Positions 24,897-33,476 of a DNA stretch of 64,000 bases are shown here, in pieces (positions within the stretch are counted from its first letter, which is position 1; each line of letters begins with the position of its first letter). Source of the stretch: Pedobacter glucosidilyticus (lineage in GTDB: Bacteria > Bacteroidota > Bacteroidia > Sphingobacteriales > Sphingobacteriaceae); NCBI RefSeq assembly GCF_002483235.1, contig NZ_DLHN01000039.1, forward strand, positions 1 through 64,000. The letters run 5' to 3'. The notes beneath the pieces are model-generated. The model ran no database searches, was not told the origin of the DNA, and worked only from the letters and a program-made list of their open reading frames with translations. The translations under genes and the position numbers were made by a program.

Positions 24897-26255
24897 TTAA
24901 ACCTCTTCTGCAATCTTTAAAGGATCAGCGTAATGCGCTAACCCGTAGTTTCTTTCTAAAGCTAGTTTTGGCTCCTTAACATGCCATTCAAACTCATCCC
25001 TAAAATGACGAATAGCGCTAGCTACTGGCCAAGCTGCCGCATCACCTAACGGACAAATGGTATTTCCCTCTATCTTTTTAGATACATCTACTAAAAGGTC
25101 AATATCACTCATTTTACCATGACCATATTCTATACGGTGTAGAACTTTTTCCATCCAACCTGTACCTTCACGACAAGGGGAGCACTGTCCGCAAGACTCG
25201 TGGTGGTAGAAGCGACTAAAGTTCCAAGTATTTCTAACAATACATTGGTCTTCATCTAAAACCACGAAACCACCAGAACCTAACATTGTTCCTGTAGCAA
25301 AGCCTCCTTCTGATAAAGATTCGTAAGACATTAAGCGTTTATCGCCATTAGCTAAATTTAAGATCAGGTTAGCAGGTAAAATAGGCACTGATGACCCACC
25401 AGCAACAACTGCTTTTAATCGCTTACCGTTAGCTATACCTCCGCAATACTCATCAGAATAAATAAAATCTTCTACAGATAAGCCTAACTCTATTTCATAA
25501 ACACCTGGCTGATTAATATTGCCCGATGCAGAAATTAATTTGGTACCGGTTGATCTGCCAATACCAATTTTAGCATATTCTTCGCCACCTTCATTCACAA
25601 TAGGCACTGTAGCCGCAATAGATTCAACATTGTTTACCACTGTTGGGCAACCATATAAACCTGCAATTGCCGGAAAAGGAGGTTTAATTCTAGGATTTCC
25701 TCTTTTACCTTCTAAAGATTCTAAAAGCGCAGTTTCTTCACCACAAATATAAGCACCACCACCTGGTTGTACGTAAATCTCTAAATCGTATCCAGAACCT
25801 AGAATATTTTTACCCAAATAACCCGCTGCTTTTGCTTCAGCGATAGCTTTTTCTAAAATTCTTATTTGTGGCATCATTTCACCACGCACATAGATATAAC
25901 TGGTATTTGCACCTAAAGCATAGCTACCAATTATCATCCCCTCAATTAAAGCATGAGGGATATGAGTCATCAAATACCTATCCTTAAAAGTTCCAGGTTC
26001 TGATTCATCAGCATTACAAACTAAATAACGAGGCACACCTTCTGGCTTAGCCAAAAAGCTCCACTTCATACCGGTAGGGAAACCTGCTCCGCCACGTCCA
26101 CGTAATCCCGATTTTTTAACCTCTTCAACTACATCATCAGAAGACATCGTTTTTAAGGCTTTTTCTACCGCTCTGTATCCACCTTTCTCTTTATAAACCT
26201 GAAAAGTGTTGATACCAGGTACGTTAATATGCTCAAGTAATAGTTTACGACCCAT
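24897..26255 (-). CDS. nuoF: NADH-quinone oxidoreductase subunit F (NADH and FMN binding)
   Basis: 452 residues. The NADH/FMN site is GRGGAGFPTGMKWSF with YLVCNADESEPGTFKDR; the SLBB-like domain follows; the C-terminal cluster N3 motif is ESCGQCSPCREG with a later cysteine in GNTICPLGDAAAWP. It accepts electrons from NADH and passes them to NuoE and NuoG. It is bordered on both sides by repeat-bearing gaps (149 bases before and 194 bases after), in contrast to the tight spacing elsewhere in the operon. Confidence 0.96.
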   Translation of the reverse strand: MGRKLLLEHINVPGINTFQVYKEKGGYRAVEKALKTMSSDDVVEEVKKSGLRGRGGAGFPTGMKWSFLAKPEGVPRYLVCNADESEPGTFKDRYLMTHIPHALIEGMIIGSYALGANTSYIYVRGEMMPQIRILEKAIAEAKAAGYLGKNILGSGYDLEIYVQPGGGAYICGEETALLESLEGKRGNPRIKPPFPAIAGLYGCPTVVNNVESIAATVPIVNEGGEEYAKIGIGRSTGTKLISASGNINQPGVYEIELGLSVEDFIYSDEYCGGIANGKRLKAVVAGGSSVPILPANLILNLANGDKRLMSYESLSEGGFATGTMLGSGGFVVLDEDQCIVRNTWNFSRFYHHESCGQCSPCREGTGWMEKVLHRIEYGHGKMSDIDLLVDVSKKIEGNTICPLGDAAAWPVASAIRHFRDEFEWHVKEPKLALERNYGLAHYADPLKIAEEV

Positions 26256-26404
26256 CTTTTTCTAGCTATGAGATGTGAGTATTGAGTATTGAAAATTTAA
26301 AATTCCAACAACTTAATCGCACATCATTTTGAACCTTATATTATCTGTGATTATGAAACTTAAACGACCATGAAGGTCTAAAATCTCATATCTCAATACT
26401 CTCT
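26256..26404. repeat. nuoE-nuoF gap holding an inverted pair of 7-base repeat clusters
   Basis: Cluster A at 26270-26290 reads, on the plus strand, GAGATGT GAGTATT GAGTATT. Cluster B at 26381-26401 reads, on the minus strand, GAGTATT GAGATAT GAGATTT. They are thus three 7-base units each, built on a shared GAGnTnT pattern, in opposite orientation about 90 bases apart. The rest of the gap shows nothing recognisable. These look like a cousin of the 7-base array in the DUF4159 gene. Confidence 0.75.
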
Positions 26405-26917
26405 CTATTTATTTTTTAAACCCTCTATTAATTGATCAACAGATTCTGGAGTTAAATTCTCATAGAATGTATACTCTGGACCTATTTGTAAAACCGGAGC
26501 GTAACCGCAAGCAGCTAAACACTCTACACCGCGATAACTAAATAAACCATCAGCTGTAACTTCTCCTTCTTTTATGCCAAGCTTTTCACCTATGTAATCC
26601 ATTATTTTCTCTGCGCCAACTAAACAACATGGTCCAGTACGGCAAACCTCTAACACGTATTTACCTTGAGGCTTTAGGAAAAACATGGTGTAGAAAGTAG
26701 CTACCTCATAAACTTCAATAGGTTGTATGTTTAGGTATTCTGCTACTTTATCCATGGCGGCTGAACTTAACCAACCATAAACCGCTTGTACTTCATGTAG
26801 AATAGGTAGTAAAGCAGATTTACTTCTTCCTTCTGGATAACGGCTAACAATTTCATCAAACTTTGAAATTAATGCTGATGAAAATTCTACCGATTGTACT
26901 TCTTCAACTCTAAGCAT
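26405..26917 (-). CDS. nuoE: NADH-quinone oxidoreductase subunit E (2Fe-2S)
   Basis: 170 residues, thioredoxin-like 2Fe-2S subunit. Cluster ligands are in CRTGPC and in CLAACG. The helical N-terminal region with LLPILHEVQAVYGWLSSAAMDKVAEYL and EVYEVATFYTMF is typical. It overlaps the end of nuoD by 8 bases, so translation of the two is coupled. Confidence 0.95.
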   Translation of the reverse strand: MLRVEEVQSVEFSSALISKFDEIVSRYPEGRSKSALLPILHEVQAVYGWLSSAAMDKVAEYLNIQPIEVYEVATFYTMFFLKPQGKYVLEVCRTGPCCLVGAEKIMDYIGEKLGIKEGEVTADGLFSYRGVECLAACGYAPVLQIGPEYTFYENLTPESVDQLIEGLKNK

Positions 26918-28145
26918 CTAACTCTCCCGCTATAATGTTTAAACTAGACATGTTAATAATCGCATCAGACAGTAGCATACCACCACTCATAGGTGCATAC
27001 ATTTGGTAATTTATAAAACTTGGTCTACGGAAGTGTAAACGGTAAGGAGTTCTTCCTCCATCATTTACTAAATAAAAACCAAGCTCGCCATTACCACCTT
27101 CTACAGCATGATAAACTTCTGTTTTTGGAGTTTCTACCTCACCCATCACAATTTTAAAGTGATAAATTAAAGCCTCCATATTATTGTAAACCTGCTCTTT
27201 TGGTGGCAGGTAAAATTCTGGAACATCAGCATGGAAAACGCCTTTTGGCTCTTTCTCTATTTTCTCTAATGCTTGCTCTATAATTCTTAGGGATTGCCAC
27301 ATTTCTTCATTTCTTAGAATGAATCTGTCATAAACATCTCCTGTGGTACCTACTGGAATTTCAAAATCAAAATCTTCATAAGAAGCATAAGGTTCGTTTA
27401 CACGAACATCATAATCAACACCTGTGGCTCTTAAAATTGGACCGCTCCAACTGTAGCCCATTGCTACTTCTGGGCTAACTGCACCAACACCCGATGTTCT
27501 TTCTATAAATATTCTGTTGCGGTTAAACAACGCTTCAAATTCTTTTAGAATTGGAGGGAAGTTTTTAATAAACTTCTTGATTTTTTGGAAGGTAATCTCA
27601 TTAAAATCACGTTCAAAACCGCCTATTCTTCCAATATTGGTAGTTAAACGGGCTCCGCATACTTCCTCAAAAATCTCGTAAATATGCTCACGCTCTTCCA
27701 TTAAGTATAAGAAACCAGAGAAAGCACCTGTATCTACACCCAAAATACCGTTACATATTAAATGGTCTGCAATACGGCTAAGCTCCATTACAATAACCCT
27801 CATGTAGTCTACTCTTTTAGGGGTTTTAATATCTAAAAGCTTTTCAACTGTCATGTGCCATCCCATATTATTAATGGGAGATGAACAATAGTTTAATCTA
27901 TCGGTAAGGGTGGTGATTTGATAAAAAGGGCGGTGCTCTGCAATTTTTTCAAAAGCCCTATGGATATAACCTATGGTAGAAACGCCACTTACAATACGTT
28001 CGCCATCCATCTGCAACACGTTCTGGAAAACACCGTGTGTTGCAGGGTGTGTTGGCCCTAGATTAAGCGTTGTTAACTCACCTTGTGGGTCGTTATCTGT
28101 ATATACCGGACGGTTCGGAGTTATTTCTGTAATAAAATTGCTCAT
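26910..28145 (-). CDS. nuoD: NADH-quinone oxidoreductase subunit D
   Basis: 411 residues, 49-kDa subunit homologue related to NiFe-hydrogenase large subunits. Conserved: NLGPTHPATHGVF near the N-terminus, GYIHRAFEKIAEHR, and the C-terminal VEGGNGELGFYLVNDGGRTPYRLHFRRPS and SLNIIAGELD. Quinone-binding His residues in PTHPATHG are present. NuoC and NuoD are separate proteins here, unlike the fused NuoCD of E. coli. Confidence 0.96.
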   Translation of the reverse strand: MSNFITEITPNRPVYTDNDPQGELTTLNLGPTHPATHGVFQNVLQMDGERIVSGVSTIGYIHRAFEKIAEHRPFYQITTLTDRLNYCSSPINNMGWHMTVEKLLDIKTPKRVDYMRVIVMELSRIADHLICNGILGVDTGAFSGFLYLMEEREHIYEIFEEVCGARLTTNIGRIGGFERDFNEITFQKIKKFIKNFPPILKEFEALFNRNRIFIERTSGVGAVSPEVAMGYSWSGPILRATGVDYDVRVNEPYASYEDFDFEIPVGTTGDVYDRFILRNEEMWQSLRIIEQALEKIEKEPKGVFHADVPEFYLPPKEQVYNNMEALIYHFKIVMGEVETPKTEVYHAVEGGNGELGFYLVNDGGRTPYRLHFRRPSFINYQMYAPMSGGMLLSDAIINMSSLNIIAGELDA

Positions 28146-28153
28146 GATTTAGC

Positions 28154-28657
28154 TTATCGTCCAAAAAAATAATCTTTCTTATCTACCCTGTTAGGGTCTT
28201 CCAAAGGATACTCTCTTCTCATTGGAAATACCGTCATATCATCAACATTTAAGATTCTTCTTAAATCTGGATGACCGGTAAACTGGATTCCAAAAAAGTC
28301 AAAAGTTTCACGTTCCATCCAATTAGCTCCATCCCATAACAAAGTTGCGGTAGGAATTGTTGGGTCTGAAACAGGAAGAAATACTTTTATCCTAATTCTT
28401 ACATTGTTGTAAAAGCTATGTAAATGATAAATCACACCTAAAGCATTTTCCTTTTCGGGATAATGAATAGCCGTAATATCAGTTAAGTAATTAAATTTCA
28501 GTTCTTCATCATTTTTTAAAAATGCTAAAAGGTCTGAAATTACTGTTCTTGTAGCTTCAAAAGTTAATAAACCATAAGGCTCTGATATGGCAGAGATTTG
28601 CTCGCCATACTTAGCTGTTAGTTTTTCTATTAAATGCTGATTTGAAATCTTGCCCAT
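28154..28657 (-). CDS. nuoC: NADH-quinone oxidoreductase subunit C
   Basis: 167 residues, 30-kDa subunit homologue. The signature WMERETFDFFGIQFTGHPDLRRIL, followed by REYPLEDP, is near the C-terminus. It lacks cofactors and supports the peripheral arm together with NuoD. Its first base overlaps the last base of nuoB and it ends 8 bases before nuoD. Confidence 0.95.
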   Translation of the reverse strand: MGKISNQHLIEKLTAKYGEQISAISEPYGLLTFEATRTVISDLLAFLKNDEELKFNYLTDITAIHYPEKENALGVIYHLHSFYNNVRIRIKVFLPVSDPTIPTATLLWDGANWMERETFDFFGIQFTGHPDLRRILNVDDMTVFPMRREYPLEDPNRVDKKDYFFGR

Positions 28658-29199
28658 TACTGGATTCCGTATTTAGCTAATAATTGTGCGTACTCAGGAG
28701 AATTTCTTCTTCTTAAAGATTCATTTTTAACCAACTCCTGTATTTTATTGAAACCATCAATGATAGCTTCTGGTCTTGGCGGACAGCCAGGTACATAAAC
28801 GTCTACTGGTATAATTTCATCAATACCTTGTAAAACAGAATAAGTATCAAAAATACCACCACTAGATGCGCAAGCACCAACAGATATTACCCAACGCGGC
28901 TCTGCCATTTGTATATAAACCTGCTTTAAAACAGGAGCCATTTTTTTTGCTATGGTACCCATGACCATTAATAAATCTGCTTGACGAGGAGAAAAAGAAG
29001 GTCTTTCTGATCCAAATCTTGAAAAATCATAATGAGAGCCCATGGTTGCCATAAACTCGATTCCGCAACAAGAGGTAGCAAAAGGCAGAGGCCACAACGA
29101 GTGAGAACGAGCCAGACCAATTACTTTATCCAGTGAAGTAGCAAAGAATCCTGATCCTTCTACTCCTGCAGGTGCTTCAACAATATTAATTTCACTCAT
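28657..29199 (-). CDS. nuoB: NADH-quinone oxidoreductase subunit B (cluster N2)
   Basis: 180 residues. Cluster N2 ligands include the tandem cysteines C44-C45 in ATSCCGIEFMA, the cysteine in GACASSGGIFDTYSV and that in YVPGCPPRPEAI. This is the terminal iron-sulfur cluster that reduces quinone. A 115-base gap with a terminator-like hairpin separates it from nuoA, so its expression may be tuned apart from nuoA. Confidence 0.96.
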   Translation of the reverse strand: MSEINIVEAPAGVEGSGFFATSLDKVIGLARSHSLWPLPFATSCCGIEFMATMGSHYDFSRFGSERPSFSPRQADLLMVMGTIAKKMAPVLKQVYIQMAEPRWVISVGACASSGGIFDTYSVLQGIDEIIPVDVYVPGCPPRPEAIIDGFNKIQELVKNESLRRRNSPEYAQLLAKYGIQ

Positions 29200-29230
29200 A
29201 ACTGTATCCCTTTTCTTAGAAAACTAAAAA

Positions 29231-29263
29231 GGCTCACTGATGTTTCAGTAAGCCGCAAATTTA
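29231..29263 (-). promoter_or_regulatory. Terminator-like hairpin and promoter-like box in the nuoA-nuoB gap
   Basis: On the minus strand a TAAATTTG box (29263-29256) is followed at once by a hairpin: GGCT and ACTGA arms at 29231-29254 pair across a short loop with one mismatch, then TTTTTAGTTTTC. The stem plus T5 looks like a weak intrinsic terminator after nuoA. The box could be a promoter for nuoB onward. Either reading is inference. Confidence 0.45.
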
Positions 29264-29314
29264 TTAAGATTTAAACTAAACGAAGCTGATTATGCTTATT
29301 TAGAATAATTCTAC

Positions 29315-29680
29315 TTAATCCCACTCTAGGGCTTTCTTTTTAATCACATAAATGAAGCCTAAAAGTAATGTTCCCATGAAAATAAACATTTCAATTAGTC
29401 CGTTAAGACCAAATTCTCTAAAGTTTACTGCCCATGGATACATAAAAATAACCTCAACATCAAAAAGTACAAATAATATAGCTACTACAAAGTATTTAAT
29501 AGAAAAAGGCTGACGAGCATTACCTATTACTTCAATACCAGATTCAAATGCTGTTAATTTAACATCAGTAGTTTTACGCTTAGGACCAATCAGGTGTGTA
29601 ATTCCCATGGTTAAAGCCACAAAACCTAGCGCAACCAAAAGTTGCATAATGATAGGAAGATAATCTACAGGAGCACTCAT
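29315..29680 (-). CDS. nuoA: NADH-quinone oxidoreductase subunit A
   Basis: 121 residues with three transmembrane helices, homologue of ND3. The conserved loop KLTAFESGIEVIGNARQPFSIKYF and the helix VVAILFVLFDVEVIFMYPWAV are present; in this family's consensus the loop has CG after ES, here replaced by SG. It is the first gene of the nuo operon, with a promoter-like box 18 bases upstream and a terminator separating it from the preceding TPR gene. Confidence 0.94.
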   Translation of the reverse strand: MSAPVDYLPIIMQLLVALGFVALTMGITHLIGPKRKTTDVKLTAFESGIEVIGNARQPFSIKYFVVAILFVLFDVEVIFMYPWAVNFREFGLNGLIEMFIFMGTLLLGFIYVIKKKALEWD

Positions 29681-29697
29681 AATTCTTTATTTTGGCG

Positions 29698-29705
29698 CAA
29701 ATATA
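29698..29705 (-). promoter_or_regulatory. Promoter -7 box (TATATTTG) of the nuo operon
   Basis: A TAnnTTTG match on the minus strand 18 bases upstream of the nuoA ATG and just downstream of the terminator of the preceding gene. This position fits the main nuo promoter with a very short leader. No convincing TTTG at -33. Confidence 0.55.
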
Positions 29706-29722
29706 ATGATTAATACAAATTG

Positions 29723-29755
29723 AAAAAGGGATAGTTTTAAGCTACCCCTTTTTAT
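29723..29755 (-). terminator. Terminator after the TPR gene, upstream of nuoA
   Basis: On the minus strand AAAAAGGGGTAG pairs with CTATCCCTTTTT (one G-U pair) around a 7-base loop, ending in a T-run. It closes the TonB/TPR gene cluster and insulates the nuo promoter. Confidence 0.75.
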
Positions 29756-29764
29756 TTTTTACAA

Positions 29765-31453
29765 TTAAGATTTTAAAGCTTTTAAGGCATCCTGAATTTT
29801 TGCATTTCCTGGATCTATGGCCAGTGCTTTATCAAAATATTCTTTGGCTTTGGCTTTATCTTTAGTAATATAATAGCCACCGTTATAAGAGTAAGCTTCT
29901 ACTAAATTTGTTTTATCTCTTTCTGTTAAAGCCACAGGCGGTGTTGCGGTTTGCTTAGCTAAAGTAAGTTCTATAAACTTATCATAAGCTGCCACCCCTT
30001 TTTGTGCTGCGTCTGTTGGGTCTAAATAATACTCAACTCTAGCTAAATACAAGTAAGCATCAGCATTTTTAGCTTTCTCTGCCACATAAGTAAAAGCGCT
30101 ATCTGCAACTAATAAAGTCTTTTTAATTTGTGCAGTATCTTGGGGTTGTTTATTAGCTAATTCTATAGCATAATAGAAGTAGTTAGAGTATCCTAAATAA
30201 AACCAATCTGTAAAAGAAGCATTTGGAAGCTTAGAAATTTTCTCATAAAACTCTGCTGCTTTACCATATTTTTTGGCAACAAAATATGCTTTTGCAATGA
30301 TACCTAAAACCTCTGTATTGGTAGTGTCTAATTCGTAAGCTTTTAAATAACTATTTATAGCTAATGAATCTTGTTTTTTATTCTGATAAGCTCTACCTAA
30401 GAAAACAAAATCCGTGGCAATTAATCTACTTTTATCAACAGAGTTTTGAAATTTAGAAAGCGTTTCGATAGCTAAATCACTATTACCATTTTCTGAGGCA
30501 GCGTAACCTAAGAATCTTTCTGCTAATTTATACTCAGGATTACTACCATTTTCGCTAATAAAACTTTTTGCTTCTTTTTCTAAAGTAGCCCAATCTGTTG
30601 CATTAAGCAAAAATATCAAATATCTATATCTTGAATCTGCTGAGCGATCTGTTAAATCAAGATATTTAGAATACATATCTTTTGCTTTGGGTAAAAGCTC
30701 TGGTCTTTTAGCTGGATATTGAGAAGCCCAACGGTAATAGTTTTCTGCTAAAGCTCTATAAGCAGGACCAAAATTTGGGTCTTTCTGGATAACGCTGTTT
30801 AAAGTAGTTTCTGCCAGTTCAAAGTTATAAGCCTGAGTCCAAATTTCACCTACATTAACATCAACAATTAACAAATCGGCCTGATAGCCTTTTGCTGCTC
30901 TATAAGCATCTGCGGCTTCGCTATTTTTCTTTTGTGCTTTGTAGGCATTAGCCATAGCGATATGTAACTCGGGGTCTTTCTCGCCATTTTCTTTGGCTTT
31001 GTTGAACCACTCAAAAGCTTTATCTAAATCTTGTGAGCCTTCATAAGTATAAGCCTTGCCAATATAAATAAACTCTTTGTAGTCCTTCTTTTTCATATCG
31101 GCAGTAGCTTTAGTAAAATTTGCTTGTGCAGACGATACATTTTTAGCAAAAAGATCTGTAGCTCCTAAACCTATGTAATTTAAGGAGTACTTTGGATTGG
31201 CTGTAATACCTTTATTGAAGATGATTTTTGCAGAGTCAGGATTATTCAATTGCAAGTACAAATCTCCGAAATAATAATAATTTTCGGCATTTGTAGGCTG
31301 TGTAGTAATTAGATTATTAAAAATTGATTTTGCTTTTTGAAACTGCTCTGCAGTAACCGCCTTGCGGGCATCTTCTAAACTCTGAGCCATAGTTACCGTT
31401 CCCCACGTTAACAAACCTATGACTCCGATCGCAACTCTCTTATTCATATTCAT
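29765..31453 (-). CDS. Secreted TPR-repeat protein at the end of the TonB operon
   Basis: 562 residues. A signal peptide (VAIGVIGLLTWGTVTMAQ) is followed by tetratricopeptide repeats along the whole length; clear examples are AENYYYFGDLYLQLNNPDSAKIIFNKGI, AFEWFNKAKENGEKDPELHIAMANAYKA and ALAIDPGNAKIQDALKAL at the C-terminus. Predicted periplasmic or outer-membrane associated scaffold. It follows the PstS-like lipoprotein by 33 bases, the last member of the exbB-exbD-exbD-tonB series, which suggests a link with envelope energy transduction, but no specific function can be assigned. Confidence 0.85.
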   Translation of the reverse strand: MNMNKRVAIGVIGLLTWGTVTMAQSLEDARKAVTAEQFQKAKSIFNNLITTQPTNAENYYYFGDLYLQLNNPDSAKIIFNKGITANPKYSLNYIGLGATDLFAKNVSSAQANFTKATADMKKKDYKEFIYIGKAYTYEGSQDLDKAFEWFNKAKENGEKDPELHIAMANAYKAQKKNSEAADAYRAAKGYQADLLIVDVNVGEIWTQAYNFELAETTLNSVIQKDPNFGPAYRALAENYYRWASQYPAKRPELLPKAKDMYSKYLDLTDRSADSRYRYLIFLLNATDWATLEKEAKSFISENGSNPEYKLAERFLGYAASENGNSDLAIETLSKFQNSVDKSRLIATDFVFLGRAYQNKKQDSLAINSYLKAYELDTTNTEVLGIIAKAYFVAKKYGKAAEFYEKISKLPNASFTDWFYLGYSNYFYYAIELANKQPQDTAQIKKTLLVADSAFTYVAEKAKNADAYLYLARVEYYLDPTDAAQKGVAAYDKFIELTLAKQTATPPVALTERDKTNLVEAYSYNGGYYITKDKAKAKEYFDKALAIDPGNAKIQDALKALKS

Positions 31454-31486
31454 GATCTTCGTTTTTAAATATATGGTTCCTATTTT

Positions 31487-32380
31487 CTAATTATAAACAT
31501 TTATTTGTCTAGATGGCAAAGAATCTGGTGCTAAACCAGCTTTTAAAATAATCCTTTGACCTATATCGCTAGCTAAAAAAGCAGCAAAACCTGTACCTAA
31601 ACCTGCTTTACCCTGGCAATCTATTAAATACAAATCTCTTACCAAAGGATAAGAACCTGTTTTTAAATTACTTTGTGTAGGTAATTGATACTCGCCCTTA
31701 CTATTTTTAACCGCCATAAATTTAATTTTTTCTAAACCCGATACCAAATCTGGTGTTGGTCTTTTTATCCAACTTACACTTAAAACGCCTATAGCATTAG
31801 GATTATTTTTAATATACTGAATAACTTCTTTGCTAGATTTTAGTGCATACACATGATGATCTGGTAATTTATTTATTTTAGCCAGCTCCATGAGGTATTC
31901 TACTGTACTAGACTTAGGATTATCAAATACTAAATCAGTATTTTTATTAGATTTTCCTGACAAAATGGCTTTAATTTCCTCTAAGGTAATTAAGCTATCT
32001 ATATTGCTTTTACCCGTGATAATAGCAATACCATCAGTAGCAAATTTAGTTGCTCTAACTTTAATTTTTTTTTCCTCAAAATACTTAGCTTCGTTTGCTT
32101 TAAGTTCTCTTGGAAGAACCGCAATAGCTATACTATCATTAACAAATAAATCTAAAACCTCTTTTAAAGGTTTATACACCATTTTAATTTGAGCTCTTTT
32201 ATATTGATTAGAGAATATTTGATGCTCATCATCTATAATGGTGAAAAGAGATTCATCTGCTAATATCTGTGCTGTACCAAAAGTATAATTTTCTTCGCCT
32301 TGAGATTCTGGCGTTCTTTGTTGGCAACTTATCGTAAAAAATAATAAGAGAAGCACTAAAACTTTACATAAACTATTCAT
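31487..32380 (-). CDS. PstS-like substrate-binding lipoprotein
   Basis: 297 residues. The lipoprotein signal peptide ends in FTISC with lipidated Cys19. The rest matches the PBP-like phosphate-binding superfamily: DSLITLEEIKAILSGK, VFDNPKSSTVEYLMELAK and NNPNAIGVLSVSWI follow PstS spacing. No phosphate permease (pstC, pstA) or ATPase (pstB) is adjacent. Instead the gene overlaps the 78-residue membrane protein gene by 8 bases, within the TonB operon. It may bind phosphate or another oxyanion, or have become an accessory of the TonB system; the second is inference from position only. Confidence 0.82.
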   Translation of the reverse strand: MNSLCKVLVLLLLFFTISCQQRTPESQGEENYTFGTAQILADESLFTIIDDEHQIFSNQYKRAQIKMVYKPLKEVLDLFVNDSIAIAVLPRELKANEAKYFEEKKIKVRATKFATDGIAIITGKSNIDSLITLEEIKAILSGKSNKNTDLVFDNPKSSTVEYLMELAKINKLPDHHVYALKSSKEVIQYIKNNPNAIGVLSVSWIKRPTPDLVSGLEKIKFMAVKNSKGEYQLPTQSNLKTGSYPLVRDLYLIDCQGKAGLGTGFAAFLASDIGQRIILKAGLAPDSLPSRQINVYN

Positions 32381-32609
32381 ATTGCTGTTGCTTAATCAAT
32401 CTTACAAATCTGAAAAAAGAATAAACAATTAAGAGTACTGCAAAAGCTATCTTCCAAACCTTATCAACCCCTATCAATAAAGGAAAATTTTCCCAAAAAA
32501 TAATCATTAAGCCTAAAGCGAAATATACGCCAAACATGGTTAGGCCTAAAATGAACAGAAATCGCTTTGTGGGCGATTTCTGTCTATCTCTAAATTTTTG
32601 ATATTCCAT
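32373..32609 (-). CDS. Small two-helix membrane protein of unknown function
   Basis: 78 residues. A basic N-terminus (KFRDRQKSPTKR) is followed by two hydrophobic helices, FLFILGLTMFGVYFALGLMIIF and VWKIAFAVLLIVYSFF, and a basic tail. It overlaps tonB by one base (32609) and the PstS-like gene by eight, so it is translated with them. I do not recognise a named family. Its position suggests an accessory of the TonB/ExbBD complex or of the PstS-like lipoprotein, with no direct evidence. Confidence 0.75.
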   Translation of the reverse strand: MEYQKFRDRQKSPTKRFLFILGLTMFGVYFALGLMIIFWENFPLLIGVDKVWKIAFAVLLIVYSFFRFVRLIKQQQYE

Positions 32610-33430
32610 TATTCACTCAATTGGAACATGATAGGGATGGTAAATGATACACGTACCGGACGTCCGTTTTGAATTCCCGGTTCCCATTTAGGAGTTTTCT
32701 TTAATACTCTGATAGCTTCTTCACTTAAACCACCCTCTAAACCTCTTAAAACTTTTATATCTGTTAAAGAACCATCTTTTTCCACAACGAAGTTTACAAT
32801 TACTCTTCCTTGTATGTTGTTCTCACGAGCAACCGCCGGATACATTAAGTTCTTTCTTAAGAAGTTTCCGAATGCAGCCTCACCACCTGGAAACCTAGGA
32901 AGCTGCTCTACATTGGTAAAGATTTCATTGCTATCCTCAGTTACTTTTTGGTTAACTGGACCGTCACCGAAAGTTGGGTTCTCAATTTGAATATCAGCAT
33001 CTGGATTACCTTTTAAGGTTTTTTGCCCTGGATCTGCTTTTTCCAAATCTTTAATGGTTGGTGGCTCTTCCTCTACTACCTGTTCATCTGGTTTTACAAC
33101 AGGAGGCGGGAACCTTACCTGATCCACTTTAGGTGGTGGTGGCTCTACCGGAGGTGGCGGAGGAGGTGCTTTTTTATCAATTGGCGGAGGAGTAGCTAAT
33201 ACTACTTCTGTTTGTTGGAATACTTTATCTTCTTCCTCTTCACCACCACTTAATAATTTGATGATGATTGGAGAAGAAATAGCAAGGATAAAAAACAATC
33301 CCCCTATGATCACAGCTTTGTTGGTATTTTTAGCATTTTCTTTACGAAGCTGGTAAGCACCGTATTCTTTGTTTCTACCTTCAAAAACTATGTCTATCCA
33401 ATTCTGATTTAGGATGTCCAGTTTAGACAT
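32609..33430 (-). CDS. tonB: Energy transducer TonB
   Basis: 273 residues. The N-terminus carries the Bacteroidota TonB start (WIDIVFEGRNKEYGAYQLRKEN), one transmembrane helix at about 37-60, a proline-rich periplasmic spacer (PPPPPPVEPPPPKVDQ) and the C-terminal TonB domain (FGNFLRKNLMYPAVARENNIQGRVIVNFVVEKDG to the end). It couples the proton motive force, through ExbB/ExbD, to outer-membrane receptors such as SusC proteins. It follows the second exbD gene by 46 bases. Confidence 0.95.
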   Translation of the reverse strand: MSKLDILNQNWIDIVFEGRNKEYGAYQLRKENAKNTNKAVIIGGLFFILAISSPIIIKLLSGGEEEEDKVFQQTEVVLATPPPIDKKAPPPPPPVEPPPPKVDQVRFPPPVVKPDEQVVEEEPPTIKDLEKADPGQKTLKGNPDADIQIENPTFGDGPVNQKVTEDSNEIFTNVEQLPRFPGGEAAFGNFLRKNLMYPAVARENNIQGRVIVNFVVEKDGSLTDIKVLRGLEGGLSEEAIRVLKKTPKWEPGIQNGRPVRVSFTIPIMFQLSE

Positions 33431-33476
33431 AATGTTTTCCTTTTTTAATTAATAACGTGTTAATTACGATGATATT

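Noticed and set aside
31890..32192. 100-codon plus-strand frame opposite the PstS-like gene
   Set aside because: Antisense to a clear lipoprotein gene, with no independent signal.
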